DNA of 64,000 nt, from the NCBI GenBank assembly GCA_041166085.1, contig JBEEFP010000098.1, forward strand, positions 77,761 to 141,760, in the 5' to 3' direction. Under the pieces are notes generated by a model. The model was given only the letters and a program-made list of their open reading frames with translations, did not search any database and was not told where the DNA came from. Below, piece by piece: positions 31,567 to 40,263 of this stretch. How positions within the stretch are numbered: the first letter of the stretch is position 1; each line of letters starts with the position of its first letter. The position numbers and the translations under genes are program-made. The stretch comes from JBEEFP01 sp041166085. Lineage in GTDB: Bacteria; Actinomycetota; Acidimicrobiia; Acidimicrobiales; JAFATL01.

Positions 31567-32586
31567 ATGGCCGTGGACAAGGTGCTCCTGGCCGCCCCCC
31601 GCGGGTTCTGCGCCGGGGTGGAGATGGCCATCAAGGCGCTGGCCTGGATGGTGCGCACCTTCGAGCCGCCCGTGTACTGCTACCACGAGATCGTCCACAA
31701 TCAGATCGTCGTCGACCGCTTCAAGGACCTCGGCGTCGTGTTCGTGAACGAAATCGACGAGGTCCCGGCCGGGGCGCCGCTCATGCTGAGCGCCCACGGA
31801 TCCGCACCCGAGGTGGTGGCGGCCGCCCGCGCTCACGGCGGTGTCGTCGTCGACGCGGTGTGCCCGCTGGTCACCAAGGTCCACCACGAGGTCAAGACGC
31901 GCGCTGGCAAGGGCTACACCGTCGTCTACGTCGGCCATGAGGGCCACGACGAGGCGGTGGGCACCATGGCCGTGGCGCCGGACATGGTGCGCCTGGTCGA
32001 GAAGGAGGCCGACGTCGGTTCGCTCGAGGACCCCGGCACGCCCGTCGCCCTGCTGGCCCAGACCACCCTGTCCCACGACGAGTGGGCGGGCGTGCAGGAA
32101 GCCGTGCGCGAGCGCTTCCCCGACGTGTGGATGCCGGGTCGCAGCGACCTGTGCTTCGCCACCACCAACCGCCAGGCCGCCCTCAAGGCCATCGCCTCGC
32201 AGGCGGACACCATGGTGGTGATCGGCTCGGCCAACTCGTCGAACACCCTCGCCCTGGAGCGGGTGGCGCGCGAGCACGGTTGCCGCACGGTGCTGCGCAT
32301 CAACAGCGCGGCCGAGCTGCCGGACGATCTGTCCGGCGTGGTCGGTGTCACCGCGGGGGCATCTGCACCTGAAGAGCTGGTGGACGCGGTCCTCAGCAGG
32401 CTGGCGCCGGTCCATGGTGTCGAGCTCGTGGACGTGACCCACGAGGACGAGTACTTCCCGCCACCCCGCGAGCTCCGTGAGCTCCTCGGTGACAAGCTGA
32501 CGGGCGACCGGCAGGTGGCGGCGAGCGACGTCCTCCGAGAACTGGCAGGAATGACCGCACCTCACGTTGAAAGGACGAAGGCATGA
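31567..32586 (+). CDS. ispH: 4-hydroxy-3-methylbut-2-enyl diphosphate reductase
   Basis: 339 residues. Last step of the MEP isoprenoid pathway; a [4Fe-4S] enzyme. The three cluster cysteines are in 'RGFCAGVEMA', 'AVCPLVTK' and 'SDLCFATTNRQ'; substrate residues include 'SAHGSAPEV', the 'QTTLSHDEW' region and 'VIGSANSSNT' (Ser-Asn pocket). Supplies IPP/DMAPP for polyprenyl carriers used by envelope enzymes such as those in the 48-54 kb module. ATG 31561 would put the codon 3 bases from the -10, so ATG 31567 is preferred. Overlaps the next gene by 4 bases. Confidence 0.95.
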   Translation: MAVDKVLLAAPRGFCAGVEMAIKALAWMVRTFEPPVYCYHEIVHNQIVVDRFKDLGVVFVNEIDEVPAGAPLMLSAHGSAPEVVAAARAHGGVVVDAVCPLVTKVHHEVKTRAGKGYTVVYVGHEGHDEAVGTMAVAPDMVRLVEKEADVGSLEDPGTPVALLAQTTLSHDEWAGVQEAVRERFPDVWMPGRSDLCFATTNRQAALKAIASQADTMVVIGSANSSNTLALERVAREHGCRTVLRINSAAELPDDLSGVVGVTAGASAPEELVDAVLSRLAPVHGVELVDVTHEDEYFPPPRELRELLGDKLTGDRQVAASDVLRELAGMTAPHVERTKA

Positions 32587-33140
32587 CGCAGACCTTCACC
32601 CGCATGGACGAGTCGACGGCCGAGCAGTGGGCCACCATCGGCGCCGAGACGTTCCAGAACCAGGGGCGGGTGGCCGAGCGGGTGCTCGGGCTGCTGCGGT
32701 CGCTCGGTGAGATCACCGACGGCTTCGCCACCGACCAGCTCACCCACTGCCTGCAGACGGCCACCCTCGCCGAGCGAGACGGCGCCGACCAGGAGGTCGT
32801 GGTCGCGGCCCTCTGTCACGACATCGGGAAAGCCATCTCGGTGCCCAACCATCCCGCCATCGCCGCGGAGATCCTCAAGCCCTACGTGCGCGACGAGGTC
32901 TACAAGATGATCCAGGTGCACCAGGACTTCCAGGGTCGGCACTACTACGCCCACTTCGGCGGTGACCCCGACGCCCGCGAGAAGCACCGCGACGCCCTCA
33001 GTGCGGATGAGTTCACCCTCGCCGAGCGCTTCGCCGACACCTGGGACCAGATCGCCTTCGACCCCGCCTACGACACGCTCCCCCTCGAGCACTTCGAACC
33101 GGCCGTGCGCGAGGTCTTCGGCAAGCCCAAGTCCCTGTAA
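32583..33140 (+). CDS. HD-domain metal-dependent protein (PhnZ/MIOX-like)
   Basis: 185 residues. HD signature 'ALCHDIGKAIS' with upstream 'HCLQTATLAERDGADQEVV' and downstream 'NHPAIAAEILKPYV' and 'IQVHQDFQGRHYYAHFGGDP' gives the His/Asp ligands of the HD fold. The pattern resembles HD-domain oxygenases or phosphohydrolases of the PhnZ group; the widespread 'YDTLPLEHFEPAVREVF' tail is of unknown function. ATG overlaps the ispH stop (ATGA), so it is translated with ispH. Ends 8 bases before REP-like hairpin copy 2. Confidence 0.82.
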   Translation: MTQTFTRMDESTAEQWATIGAETFQNQGRVAERVLGLLRSLGEITDGFATDQLTHCLQTATLAERDGADQEVVVAALCHDIGKAISVPNHPAIAAEILKPYVRDEVYKMIQVHQDFQGRHYYAHFGGDPDAREKHRDALSADEFTLAERFADTWDQIAFDPAYDTLPLEHFEPAVREVFGKPKSL

Positions 33141-33147
33141 CTGCTCG

Positions 33148-33192
33148 TCTCGAGGAACGTGGGTACCGAATCGGTACCCGACTTCCTCGAGA
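33148..33192. repeat. REP-like hairpin, copy 2, between convergent genes
   Basis: TCTCGAGGAA (33148-33157) pairs with TTCCTCGAGA (33183-33192); GGGTACCGA (33161-33169) pairs with TCGGTACCC (33171-33179) around central A 33170; a 2x2 mismatch separates the stems. Same outer arm and same 12-base inner arm length as copy 1 at 15824. Lies between the HD gene and the convergent plsC gene, where a bidirectional terminator is expected. Confidence 0.75.
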
Positions 33193-33198
33193 AGGAGT

Positions 33199-33828
33199 TC
33201 AGGTCTTGGCCTGGGCCTGGTCGAACAGCGTCTGGATCGCGGCGTGGAGCTGCTCGGTGAGCTCGTGGATGGCGCGCCGTGAGGTGCGCTTGCCGTCCTC
33301 GGCGGGCGTGGGGTGCAGGGCGGGGCCGACCACCACCGTGACCCTGGTCGGGTGGAGCAGCTTGGACCCCTTCGGCATGGCCTTCTCCGACCCGCCGATG
33401 CCGACGGGGACGATGGGCACGCCGGTGCGGGTCGCCACGTAGGCCGCGCCTTCGAAGAGCGGCTGCACCTCGGGTCCACTTTGCCGCGTGCCCTCGGGAA
33501 AGATGACCACCGGCTCGCCGCCTTCGATCATGGCCATGGTGCGTCGCAGTGCCTCCCGGTCGGCCGCACCGCGGTGCACGGGATAGGCGCCGAGGGCGGA
33601 GATGAACGCCGCGAAGGGCTTGAGCTTGAACAGGCTGTCCTTGCCCATGAACCGCATCCGCCGCTTCGTCACCGTCGATGCGATGGCGAAGTCGACGTTG
33701 GAACGGTGCACGGGTGCGAGCACGAACGGGCCCTCGGCGGGGATGTGTTCCCGACCCTCGATCGAGAGGCGCCAGAACACGCGACAGAACCCGGCGATGA
33801 TCGCTCGGACGACCCGGTAGAGGATCAC
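33199..33828 (-). CDS. plsC: 1-acyl-sn-glycerol-3-phosphate acyltransferase
   Basis: 209 residues. Acyltransferase motifs I 'HRSNVD' (H-x4-D), II 'GAYPVHRG', III 'VVIFPEGTRQSG' and IV 'IVPVGIGG' in order. Transfers a fatty acyl group to lysophosphatidate in membrane-lipid synthesis. The GTG start overlaps the cmk stop (GTGA); it is the last gene of the scpA-scpB-...-cmk-plsC chain. The cmk-plsC pairing is a common bacterial arrangement. Confidence 0.93.
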   Translation of the reverse strand: MILYRVVRAIIAGFCRVFWRLSIEGREHIPAEGPFVLAPVHRSNVDFAIASTVTKRRMRFMGKDSLFKLKPFAAFISALGAYPVHRGAADREALRRTMAMIEGGEPVVIFPEGTRQSGPEVQPLFEGAAYVATRTGVPIVPVGIGGSEKAMPKGSKLLHPTRVTVVVGPALHPTPAEDGKRTSRRAIHELTEQLHAAIQTLFDQAQAKT

Positions 33829-34457
33829 ACCGCCAACCTTTGCATGACCTGCTCCACGATCTCCTCCACGGACAGGTGCGAGGTGTCGATCTCCACCGCG
33901 TCGGGCGCCTTGGCCAGGGGGCTGGCCGCCCGGGTCGAGTCGAGGTAGTCACGCCTGGCGATGGCCGCCGCCACCTCGTCGTAGTCGAGGTCGCGGACCT
34001 CCTGCGACCGGCGACGGGCTCGCTCGTCGTCTCGGGCCGTGAGGAAGATCTTGAGCTCGGCGTCCGGGAACACCACGCTGCCGATGTCCCGCCCCTCGAC
34101 CACTCCGCCGTCGTGGGCCGCGGCCCACTCGCGCTGGCGCAGCACCATCTCCTTGCGGACGGTCGGGTTGGCGGCCACGACGCTCACCGCGCGGGTCACC
34201 TCCGGCCCGCGGATCTCGACGGTGGCATCGACACCGTCCACCGTGACGATCTCTCCGACGTTGATCTCCACCGCCGCGGCCAGCGCGCCAACCGCGTCCG
34301 TGTCCTCGGGGTCGATGCCGCGCTGCATGGCGGCGAAGGCCACCGAGCGGTACATGGCGCCCGTGTCGAGATAGTCGAGTCCGAGGCGCGTGGCGAGAGC
34401 CCGGGCGACGGTGGACTTCCCAGAGCCGGCGGGCCCGTCGATCGCTATGACACGCAC
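33825..34457 (-). CDS. cmk: Cytidylate kinase
   Basis: 210 residues. P-loop 'DGPAGSGKST' at residues 6-15, 'YLDTGAMYRSVAFAA', 'EGRDIGSVVFPDAELKIFLTA' and lid 'ARRRSQE' are all typical. Phosphorylates CMP/dCMP. The GTG at 34457 lies 13 bases inside the aroA 3' end, with a different frame, replacing a long low-complexity extension. Corresponds to Rv1712. Confidence 0.95.
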   Translation of the reverse strand: MRVIAIDGPAGSGKSTVARALATRLGLDYLDTGAMYRSVAFAAMQRGIDPEDTDAVGALAAAVEINVGEIVTVDGVDATVEIRGPEVTRAVSVVAANPTVRKEMVLRQREWAAAHDGGVVEGRDIGSVVFPDAELKIFLTARDDERARRRSQEVRDLDYDEVAAAIARRDYLDSTRAASPLAKAPDAVEIDTSHLSVEEIVEQVMQRLAV

Positions 34458-35668
34458 GCGCGCAGGTCCTCCTCGAACGCGGGATAGCTGGTCGCCACCG
34501 CGTCCCACCCTTCTATCCGCGTCGTGCCGGGCACCGACAGCCCAGCCACCGCCATGGCCATCGCGATGCGGTGGTCGCCGTGGGACCGGACGTCTCCCGC
34601 ACGGAGCCCGCCTCCGTGCACGACGAGCGTGTCCCCCTCCCCCTCCGCGGTGACGCCCAGCGCACGCAGCTCGCTGACGACGGTCGCGATGCGGTCGCTC
34701 TCCTTCAGCCGCAGCTCGCCCGCGTCGTGGAAGGTGGTCGCACCCTCGGCGGCGGCGGCCGCCACCGCGAGAACCGGGACCTCGTCGAGGGACGGGATCT
34801 CGACCGCGTCCACCTCGGTGCCGTGCAGCGATGACGCGCGGGCGTGGATCGTGTCGCCCTCGACCGTCACATCCGCGCCCATCCGCCGCAGCACGTCGAG
34901 GAAGCCGGCGCGGTTCGGGCCCAGGTAGACGTTCTCCAGCGTCACCTCGCTGCCCGGCGTGATGCACGCGGCGACGACCCAGAAGGCGGCTTGGGACGGG
35001 TCGCCGGGAACGTCCAGCTCGAACGGCTGCAACGGTGACGGACGCAGGCGCACCACCAGGCCGTCGACGGTGATGTCGGCGCCGCACATGGCCAGCATCT
35101 CCTCGGTGTGAGCGCGGGTGGGCGAGAGCTCGCGCACCACCGTCTCGCCCTCTGCACCGAGACCGGCCAGCAGCACGCTTCCCTTCACCTGAGCGCTCGC
35201 CATGGGCACCGTGAAATCGATGCCGTGCAGGCCGCCTCCGTCGATGACGAGGGGCGGATACGACTCGGCCACGCGCGCGCCCATCTGGCGCAGCGGCAAG
35301 GCGATGCGGTCCATCGGACGCGCTGACACGGACCGGTCTCCCTCCAGGACCGTGCGCCACGGGAAGGGAGCGCAGAACCCGGCGAGGAGCCGCATGCCCG
35401 TGCCCGAGTTCCCCACGTCGATGACACCCTCGGCTTGGTGCAGACGACCGACCCCGCCGGTGATGCGCTCGCCGTCAACCTCGGCGCCCATGGCCCGCAC
35501 CGCTTCCCGCGTGCGCAGCACGTCGTCACCAGTGGAGAGGCCGCGCACGATGGACGTGCCCTCGGCGCGCGCCGCGAGCAGAAGTGCCCGGTGGGAGATG
35601 GACTTGTCGCCTGGCACGCGCAGGCTCCCCCGAAGACGGCGGCCACCGTGCACTTCCAGCACGCTCAC
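34445..35668 (-). CDS. aroA: 3-phosphoshikimate 1-carboxyvinyltransferase (EPSP synthase)
   Basis: 407 residues. 'GDKSISHRALLLAARAEG', 'NSGTGMRLLAGFC' (variant of the usual NAGTALR), 'EGDRSVSARPMDR', 'KGSVLLAGL' and 'LRLKESDRI' mark the two-domain EPSP synthase. Combines shikimate 3-phosphate with PEP for chorismate. GTG start overlaps the tyrA stop (GTGA). The NSGTGMR loop is the class II or glyphosate-tolerant-like variant found in some actinobacteria; no claim on tolerance is made. Confidence 0.94.
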   Translation of the reverse strand: MSVLEVHGGRRLRGSLRVPGDKSISHRALLLAARAEGTSIVRGLSTGDDVLRTREAVRAMGAEVDGERITGGVGRLHQAEGVIDVGNSGTGMRLLAGFCAPFPWRTVLEGDRSVSARPMDRIALPLRQMGARVAESYPPLVIDGGGLHGIDFTVPMASAQVKGSVLLAGLGAEGETVVRELSPTRAHTEEMLAMCGADITVDGLVVRLRPSPLQPFELDVPGDPSQAAFWVVAACITPGSEVTLENVYLGPNRAGFLDVLRRMGADVTVEGDTIHARASSLHGTEVDAVEIPSLDEVPVLAVAAAAAEGATTFHDAGELRLKESDRIATVVSELRALGVTAEGEGDTLVVHGGGLRAGDVRSHGDHRIAMAMAVAGLSVPGTTRIEGWDAVATSYPAFEEDLRACVS

Positions 35669-36732
35669 GGAGCGAGGGGGCGCACCGACACGCGGTATCC
35701 CAGCGCGAACAGCGCGCCCCGGAGAAGATCGGCGGCGCGGGCGTCGACCACCACGACCATGACGCCGCGGTCCCCTTCGGCCGAGTGGGCGATCTCCACG
35801 TCGAAGATGTTGACGGACAACTCTCCCGCCAGGGTGGTGACCTCGGCGATCACGCCAGGGCGGTCGGGCACGGGGATGCGCACCTCGACCAGGTCCTCGG
35901 CCGCTGCCGCGCGCGCGGGCAGGTTGACGCGCGCGGACCGTGCCTCCTCCAGCGTCTGCAGAAGACCGGCGCGGTCGCCGTCGGCCACGACCCTGCGCAT
36001 GCGGCCGAGCTCGGCGACCAGATCGTCGAGCACGGACACGATGGCCTCGCGGTTCTCGACGCAGATGTCGGGCCAGATGCCCGGGTGCCCAGCCGCGATG
36101 CGCGTCATGTCCCTGAAGCCGCCCGCCGCCAAACGCAACAGGGTGGCGTGCTCCTCGGCGCCTTGTGCGGCCAGGCGCATGAGGGTGGCGGCGGTCAGGT
36201 GAGGCACGTGGGACACCAGGGCGACCAGTGCGTCGTGGCGGTCGGGCGGAAGGGCCACCACGTCGGCGCCCAGCGACGCCACCACGCCCTGGAGACGGGC
36301 GTAGGCGTTCGGTTCGGTGGACACCGCGGGCGTGAGGACCCATGTGGCACCTTCGAAGAGGGCGGCGTCGGCGCCCTCGACCCCCTCCTGCTCGGATCCC
36401 GCCATCGGATGGCCGCCAACGAACCGCGGGTGGTCGACGGCGGCGACGATGGGCGCCTTCACGCTGCCGACATCGGTGACGAGCCCGCCACGAGCGAGGG
36501 CGATGCGCGCCTCGTCGACGACGGCGGACACCGGCGTGGCGATGAACGTGACGTCGGCGTCGGGGTCGTCGCCGACCGCGTCGAGGGCGCCCAGCTCCTG
36601 GGCCCGCTCCGCCCGTGCGCCGTCGGCGTCGCGCCCCGTGACGTGCCAGCCGTGCGCGCGCAGTGCCATGCCGATGGAGCCTCCGATGAGCCCGGTCCCG
36701 ACGACCTGGGCCCTTCCCGCCGCCGCCATCAC
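35665..36732 (-). CDS. tyrA: Prephenate dehydrogenase with ACT domain
   Basis: 355 residues. Rossmann 'QVVGTGLIGGSIGMALRAHGW' (8-28), 'FVGGHPMAGSEQEGVEGA' and 'LVSHVPHLTAATLMRLA' with the substrate histidine; the last 75 residues are an ACT domain ('PVPDRPGVIAEVTTLAGELSVNIFDVEI'), probably giving tyrosine feedback. Oxidatively decarboxylates prephenate to 4-hydroxyphenylpyruvate. Stop overlaps aroA start (GTGA) and start overlaps aroH stop (ATGA). Confidence 0.94.
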   Translation of the reverse strand: MMAAAGRAQVVGTGLIGGSIGMALRAHGWHVTGRDADGARAERAQELGALDAVGDDPDADVTFIATPVSAVVDEARIALARGGLVTDVGSVKAPIVAAVDHPRFVGGHPMAGSEQEGVEGADAALFEGATWVLTPAVSTEPNAYARLQGVVASLGADVVALPPDRHDALVALVSHVPHLTAATLMRLAAQGAEEHATLLRLAAGGFRDMTRIAAGHPGIWPDICVENREAIVSVLDDLVAELGRMRRVVADGDRAGLLQTLEEARSARVNLPARAAAAEDLVEVRIPVPDRPGVIAEVTTLAGELSVNIFDVEIAHSAEGDRGVMVVVVDARAADLLRGALFALGYRVSVRPLAP

Positions 36733-37094
36733 TCGGGCAGGTCGTCGCGGAGAGAGCGAGCGCCCTCCAGATAGACGTGATGCAGCTCGTCGCGCGCCTT
36801 CTCGGTGTTGGTGTGCATCAGGACGCGGACGCAGAGTGGTGCGCCGCCCTTCACGTCGAGCTCACGGGCGCAGATCAGAGGCACGTCGCCGAGGCCGATG
36901 GAGCGGGCAGCCGTTGCCGGGAACATGGCGGTGATGTCGTCCGTGGCGGTGAAGAGGATGCTGATGAGGTCGTCCTTCGCGATGCCGTTGCGGTCGAGCA
37001 TCTCGGTGACCAGCGTCTGCACGCGCTCAGTGATCTGTTCCTCGGTGTCGGCGTCGACCGTGGTCGCGCCGCGCAGGGCACGCACGGCAGGCAC
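36729..37094 (-). CDS. aroH: Chorismate mutase, AroH type
   Basis: 121 residues, the standard size of the monofunctional trimeric AroH class: 'VRALRGATTVDADTEEQITERVQTLVTEML', 'ISILFTATDDITAMFPATAAR', 'VPLICARELDVKG' and 'CVRVLMH'. Converts chorismate to prephenate, feeding the adjacent TyrA. GTG start at 37094 gives the conserved 'PAVRALRGA' N-terminus; the longer frame to 37280 is antisense noise. Confidence 0.93.
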   Translation of the reverse strand: MPAVRALRGATTVDADTEEQITERVQTLVTEMLDRNGIAKDDLISILFTATDDITAMFPATAARSIGLGDVPLICARELDVKGGAPLCVRVLMHTNTEKARDELHHVYLEGARSLRDDLPE

Positions 37095-37105
37095 GGGCGG
37101 CGATG

Positions 37106-37879
37106 CTACCTGCCCGGTTTGAAGGCGCCCCGGCCGGTATCGGAGGCGGCCGCTTCCTCGAGGGACCGCAGCTCGGCGGCCGTGAGGGTGCGCCACTCCC
37201 CCGGCCGCAACGTGCGGTCGGTGACGGTGCCGATCCTGATGCGGACCAGACGCAGCACCGGATGGCCGACCGCCGCGCACATGCGTCGGACCTGACGGTT
37301 GCGACCCTCGTGCACCGTGAGGCGCAGCACGTTGGGCGCGACGGACGTCACCCGCGCCGGCGTGGTCATGCCGTCCTCCAGCTCCACACCCTCGCGGAGG
37401 CGCCGGATATCGGCGGGCGAGGGCTCGCCGTCCACCTCGGCCAGGTACTCCTTCTCCACGCCGAAGGACGGATGGGTCAGGCGGTGCGTGAGCTCACCGT
37501 CGTTGGTCAGGAGGAGCAGCCCCTCGCTGTCGGCGTCGAGGCGCCCGACCGGGAACACCCGGGGCTCGGACGGCACGAGCCCCACCACCGTCGGCCTGCC
37601 CTGTGGGTCCGAGGCCGTCGTCACCACACCGACGGGCTTGTGCAGCAGGTAGTGCACGAGCCCCTCGCGCACCGAGACGGGGACGCCGTCGACCTCGACG
37701 CGGTCGGCCTCCGCGTCGACGCGCCGCCCGAGCACGGCGACGTCACCGTTCACGGTGACCCGGCCCGCGGCGATGAGGTCCTCGCACACCCGGCGGCTGC
37801 CGAAGCCGGAACGGGCCAGCACCTTCTGCAACCGCTCGCCCGTGCTCAAGGCGCCGCTCGCAGGTGAGTCAGTCGGCAT
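37106..37879 (-). CDS. rluB: 16S/23S rRNA pseudouridine synthase (RsuA/RluB family)
   Basis: 257 residues. N-terminal S4 domain ('ERLQKVLARSGFGSRRVCEDLIAAGRVTVNG'), then the synthase domain with catalytic Asp in 'FPVGRLDADSEGLLLLTNDGELTHRLTHP' and 'HEGRNRQVRRMCAAVGHPVLRLVRIRIG'. Equivalent to Rv1711. Starts 11 bases inside the scpB end; spaced 11 bases from aroH. Whether 23S (RluB) or 16S (RsuA) is the target cannot be told from sequence alone. Confidence 0.92.
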   Translation of the reverse strand: MPTDSPASGALSTGERLQKVLARSGFGSRRVCEDLIAAGRVTVNGDVAVLGRRVDAEADRVEVDGVPVSVREGLVHYLLHKPVGVVTTASDPQGRPTVVGLVPSEPRVFPVGRLDADSEGLLLLTNDGELTHRLTHPSFGVEKEYLAEVDGEPSPADIRRLREGVELEDGMTTPARVTSVAPNVLRLTVHEGRNRQVRRMCAAVGHPVLRLVRIRIGTVTDRTLRPGEWRTLTAAELRSLEEAAASDTGRGAFKPGR

Positions 37880-38435
37880 CGGAGCGCAGACCAGCCTCGA
37901 GCGCCTCTGCCACCTCGGGCCCGGGGACGAACTCCCCGAGCGGCGGCAGATCGTCGACTGAGTCCAGCCCCAGCTTCTCGAGGAAATCGCGCGTCGTGCC
38001 GTAGAGCACGGCCTGGCCGGGGCCAGGATCGCGGGCGACCTCTTCGATGTAGTCCCGCTGCTCCAGGGTGCGCATGACGGCCTCGGCGTTGACGCCGCGG
38101 ATCGACGCCACCTGGGCGCGCGACACGGGTTGCTTGTACGCCACGATGGCGAGGGTCTCGAGGGCGGCGGCGGACAGCCGCGTCGACTGGCCCTCGAGCA
38201 CGAAGCGCTCGACGTACGGCGCGAGGTCGGGATGGCTCTGGAAGCGGTACCCGCCCGCCACCCGCACGAGGAGGAAGCCTCGGTCCTCAGCGTCATAGCA
38301 AGCGGCCAGCTCGTCGCACAGCTCTTCGACGCGCGCGGGCGAGATCTCGAGCAGCTGGGCCAGCATGTGTGGCTCCACCGGCTCCGCCGACTGCATCACG
38401 ATGGCCTCGATGGCCCTGCGCTCCTCTGTCGCCAT
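37869..38435 (-). CDS. scpB: Segregation and condensation protein B
   Basis: 188 residues. Tandem winged helices: 'AIEAIVMQSAEPVEPHMLAQLLEISPARVEELCDEL' and 'LSAAALETLAIVAYKQPVSRAQVASIRGVNAEAVMRTLEQRDYI', diagnostic for ScpB. Binds ScpA in the SMC condensin. ATG 38435 is 7 bases after the scpA stop; the longer frame to 38495 is a low-complexity extension over scpA. Confidence 0.94.
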   Translation of the reverse strand: MATEERRAIEAIVMQSAEPVEPHMLAQLLEISPARVEELCDELAACYDAEDRGFLLVRVAGGYRFQSHPDLAPYVERFVLEGQSTRLSAAALETLAIVAYKQPVSRAQVASIRGVNAEAVMRTLEQRDYIEEVARDPGPGQAVLYGTTRDFLEKLGLDSVDDLPPLGEFVPGPEVAEALEAGLRSDAD

Positions 38436-38442
38436 CAGTGCA

Positions 38443-39222
38443 CTAGCCCGCGTAGTCCTCGACGGCGAGCGGGTCGAGCTCGACGCCGTTGTCACCGATC
38501 CAGATGACCTCGAGCTCGCCGAAGTTGGTGGCCTGCTCGAGGTCCACCAGGCCCTGCTTGACCAGCTCGAGGACGCCGAGGAACGAGGCGATCACGGTGA
38601 GGCGGTCGGGCGCGGCGGCAGTGAGCTGACGGAAGGTGGCGCGCCCGAGGGCGGGCAGACGGCTGACGAGGCCCTCCACCACCTCTTGCACGCTGATGCG
38701 GATGGGCGCCAGGTGCTCGGTGTCGACGGTGGGCACGGGCTTGGGCGTGAGCGCCCGAAGACATGCCGCCCGGAGCTTCTCGACCGTGAGCCCCGCGAGG
38801 GGGTCAGGGGCGAGGGACAGGAACTGATCCTCGAGTCCCGCCATGCGGGGGAAGGAACGGGCGGCGCGGTCGCCCAGTCGCTCGAGCTCGCGCGCGGCCT
38901 GCTTGAACGTCTGGCATTCGAGCAGACGGGCGAGCAGGAGGTCGCGTTCCTCCCAGAGGGCGAACTCCTCGTCCAGGTCGACGTCGTCCCGCCCGGGCAG
39001 CAGCCGGCGCGTCTTGAGCTCGACGAGGATGGCGGCGATGAGCAGGAACTCCGTCGCCAGCTCGAGGTCGAGGGCGGCCTGCATGCGCTCGAGCTCGCTG
39101 AGGTAGGCGTCGACGATCGTCGCCAGGTTGACCTCGTAGATGTCGACCTGCTCCTTGGTGATCAGATGGAGCAGCAGGTCGAACGGCCCCTCGAAGACGG
39201 GCGTGGCCACCTGGTAGGGCAC
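38443..39222 (-). CDS. scpA: Segregation and condensation protein A (kleisin)
   Basis: 259 residues. 'FEGPFDLLLHLITKEQVDIYEVNLATIVDAYL' (N-terminal SMC-neck binding part), 'ATEFLLIAAILVELKTRRLLP', and a C-terminal winged helix ('FRQLTAAAPDRLTVIASFLGVLELVKQGLVDLEQ'). Heads the long scpA-to-plsC operon; GTG start is 6 bases after TAATCT, so leaderless. The parA-like gene that precedes scpA in mycobacteria is absent; trpS is divergent instead. Confidence 0.94.
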   Translation of the reverse strand: MPYQVATPVFEGPFDLLLHLITKEQVDIYEVNLATIVDAYLSELERMQAALDLELATEFLLIAAILVELKTRRLLPGRDDVDLDEEFALWEERDLLLARLLECQTFKQAARELERLGDRAARSFPRMAGLEDQFLSLAPDPLAGLTVEKLRAACLRALTPKPVPTVDTEHLAPIRISVQEVVEGLVSRLPALGRATFRQLTAAAPDRLTVIASFLGVLELVKQGLVDLEQATNFGELEVIWIGDNGVELDPLAVEDYAG

Positions 39223-39228
39223 CCGACG

Positions 39229-39266
39229 AGATTACCGGCGGGTGCGGGAGGGCAGGCGCATACCAT
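39229..39266. promoter_or_regulatory. Divergent leaderless promoters of scpA and trpS
   Basis: Minus-strand TAATCT (39234-39229) is 6 bases before the scpA GTG (39222). Plus-strand TACCAT (39261-39266) is 9 bases before the trpS ATG (39276). No Shine-Dalgarno sequence precedes either start. Confidence 0.5.
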
Positions 39267-39275
39267 CGCCGGGCC

Positions 39276-40256
39276 ATGACCCGCGTCCTCTCGGGCATCC
39301 AGCCCACTGGCGACTTCCACCTCGGCAACTACGTCGGGGCCCTGCGCCAGTGGGTCGAGGCCCAGCACAGCCACGACGCGTTCTATTGCGTGGTCGACCT
39401 CCACGCCCTCACCTTCGATCACGATCCCAAGGTCCTCGCGGCCAAGACGCTCGAATCGGCCACCGTGCTGCTCGCGGCCGGCATCGACCCCGACGTGAGC
39501 ACCCTCTTCGTGCAGTCCCACCTGTCCGAGCACACCGACCTGTCGTGGATCCTCGAGTGCGTCGCCACCTACGGCGAACTTCATCGGATGACGCAGTTCA
39601 AGGACAAGGGCGCCGGGCGGGAGTCCGTATCCGTGGGGCTGTTCACCTACCCGGTGCTGCAGGCGGCCGACATTCTCCTGTACGACGCCGACCAGGTGCC
39701 CGTCGGCGAGGACCAGCGCCAGCACCTCGAGCTCTGCCGCGACATCGCCATCCGCTTCAACCACCACTATGGCGAGACCTTCGTCGTCCCCGAGGCCGCC
39801 ATCCCCAAGGTCGGCGCCCGCATCATGGACCTGCAGAACCCGGCCATCAAGATGTCGAAGTCCCGCAGCTCGCCGCAGGGCAAGATCGACCTGCTGGAAG
39901 CGCCCGAGTCCATCACCCGCAAGATCAAGCGGGCGGTGACCGACAACGAGGTCGAGGTGCGTTATGACCGCAGCGCCAAGCCGGGCGTCGCCAACCTCCT
40001 CGACCTGCTGGCCGTCGCAACGGGCACCACGCCCGAGGACGCGGCCGCGGGCTACGAGCAGTACGGACCGCTCAAGGCCGACACCGCAGCTGCTCTCGTC
40101 GAGTTCCTGCGTCCCGTGCAGGAACGGTTCAACGAGCTGTCCCGGGACCCCGGCCACGTGCGCTCCGTCCTACGTCGCGGCGCGGCGAAGGCGGCCGGCA
40201 TCGCCGGGTCCACCCTCGCCCGCGCGCAACGGGCCGTGGGGCTGCTGGAGCCCTGA
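39276..40256 (+). CDS. trpS: Tryptophanyl-tRNA synthetase
   Basis: 326 residues. Class I signatures: 'GIQPTGDFHLGNYVGALRQW' (HIGH-like HLGN, residues about 5-24), 'KMSKSRSSPQGKIDLLE' (KMSKS) and 'YPVLQAADILLYDADQVPVGEDQRQHLEL'. Length normal. Divergent from scpA and convergent with a lipoprotein gene (7 bases between stops). Confidence 0.97.
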   Translation: MTRVLSGIQPTGDFHLGNYVGALRQWVEAQHSHDAFYCVVDLHALTFDHDPKVLAAKTLESATVLLAAGIDPDVSTLFVQSHLSEHTDLSWILECVATYGELHRMTQFKDKGAGRESVSVGLFTYPVLQAADILLYDADQVPVGEDQRQHLELCRDIAIRFNHHYGETFVVPEAAIPKVGARIMDLQNPAIKMSKSRSSPQGKIDLLEAPESITRKIKRAVTDNEVEVRYDRSAKPGVANLLDLLAVATGTTPEDAAAGYEQYGPLKADTAAALVEFLRPVQERFNELSRDPGHVRSVLRRGAAKAAGIAGSTLARAQRAVGLLEP

Positions 40257-40263
40257 CCCCGGA

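Noticed and set aside
31525..32565. Long minus-strand extension of the DUF512 frame over ispH
   Set aside because: Antisense to ispH, a clear enzyme gene; conserved DUF512 residues start at 31524.
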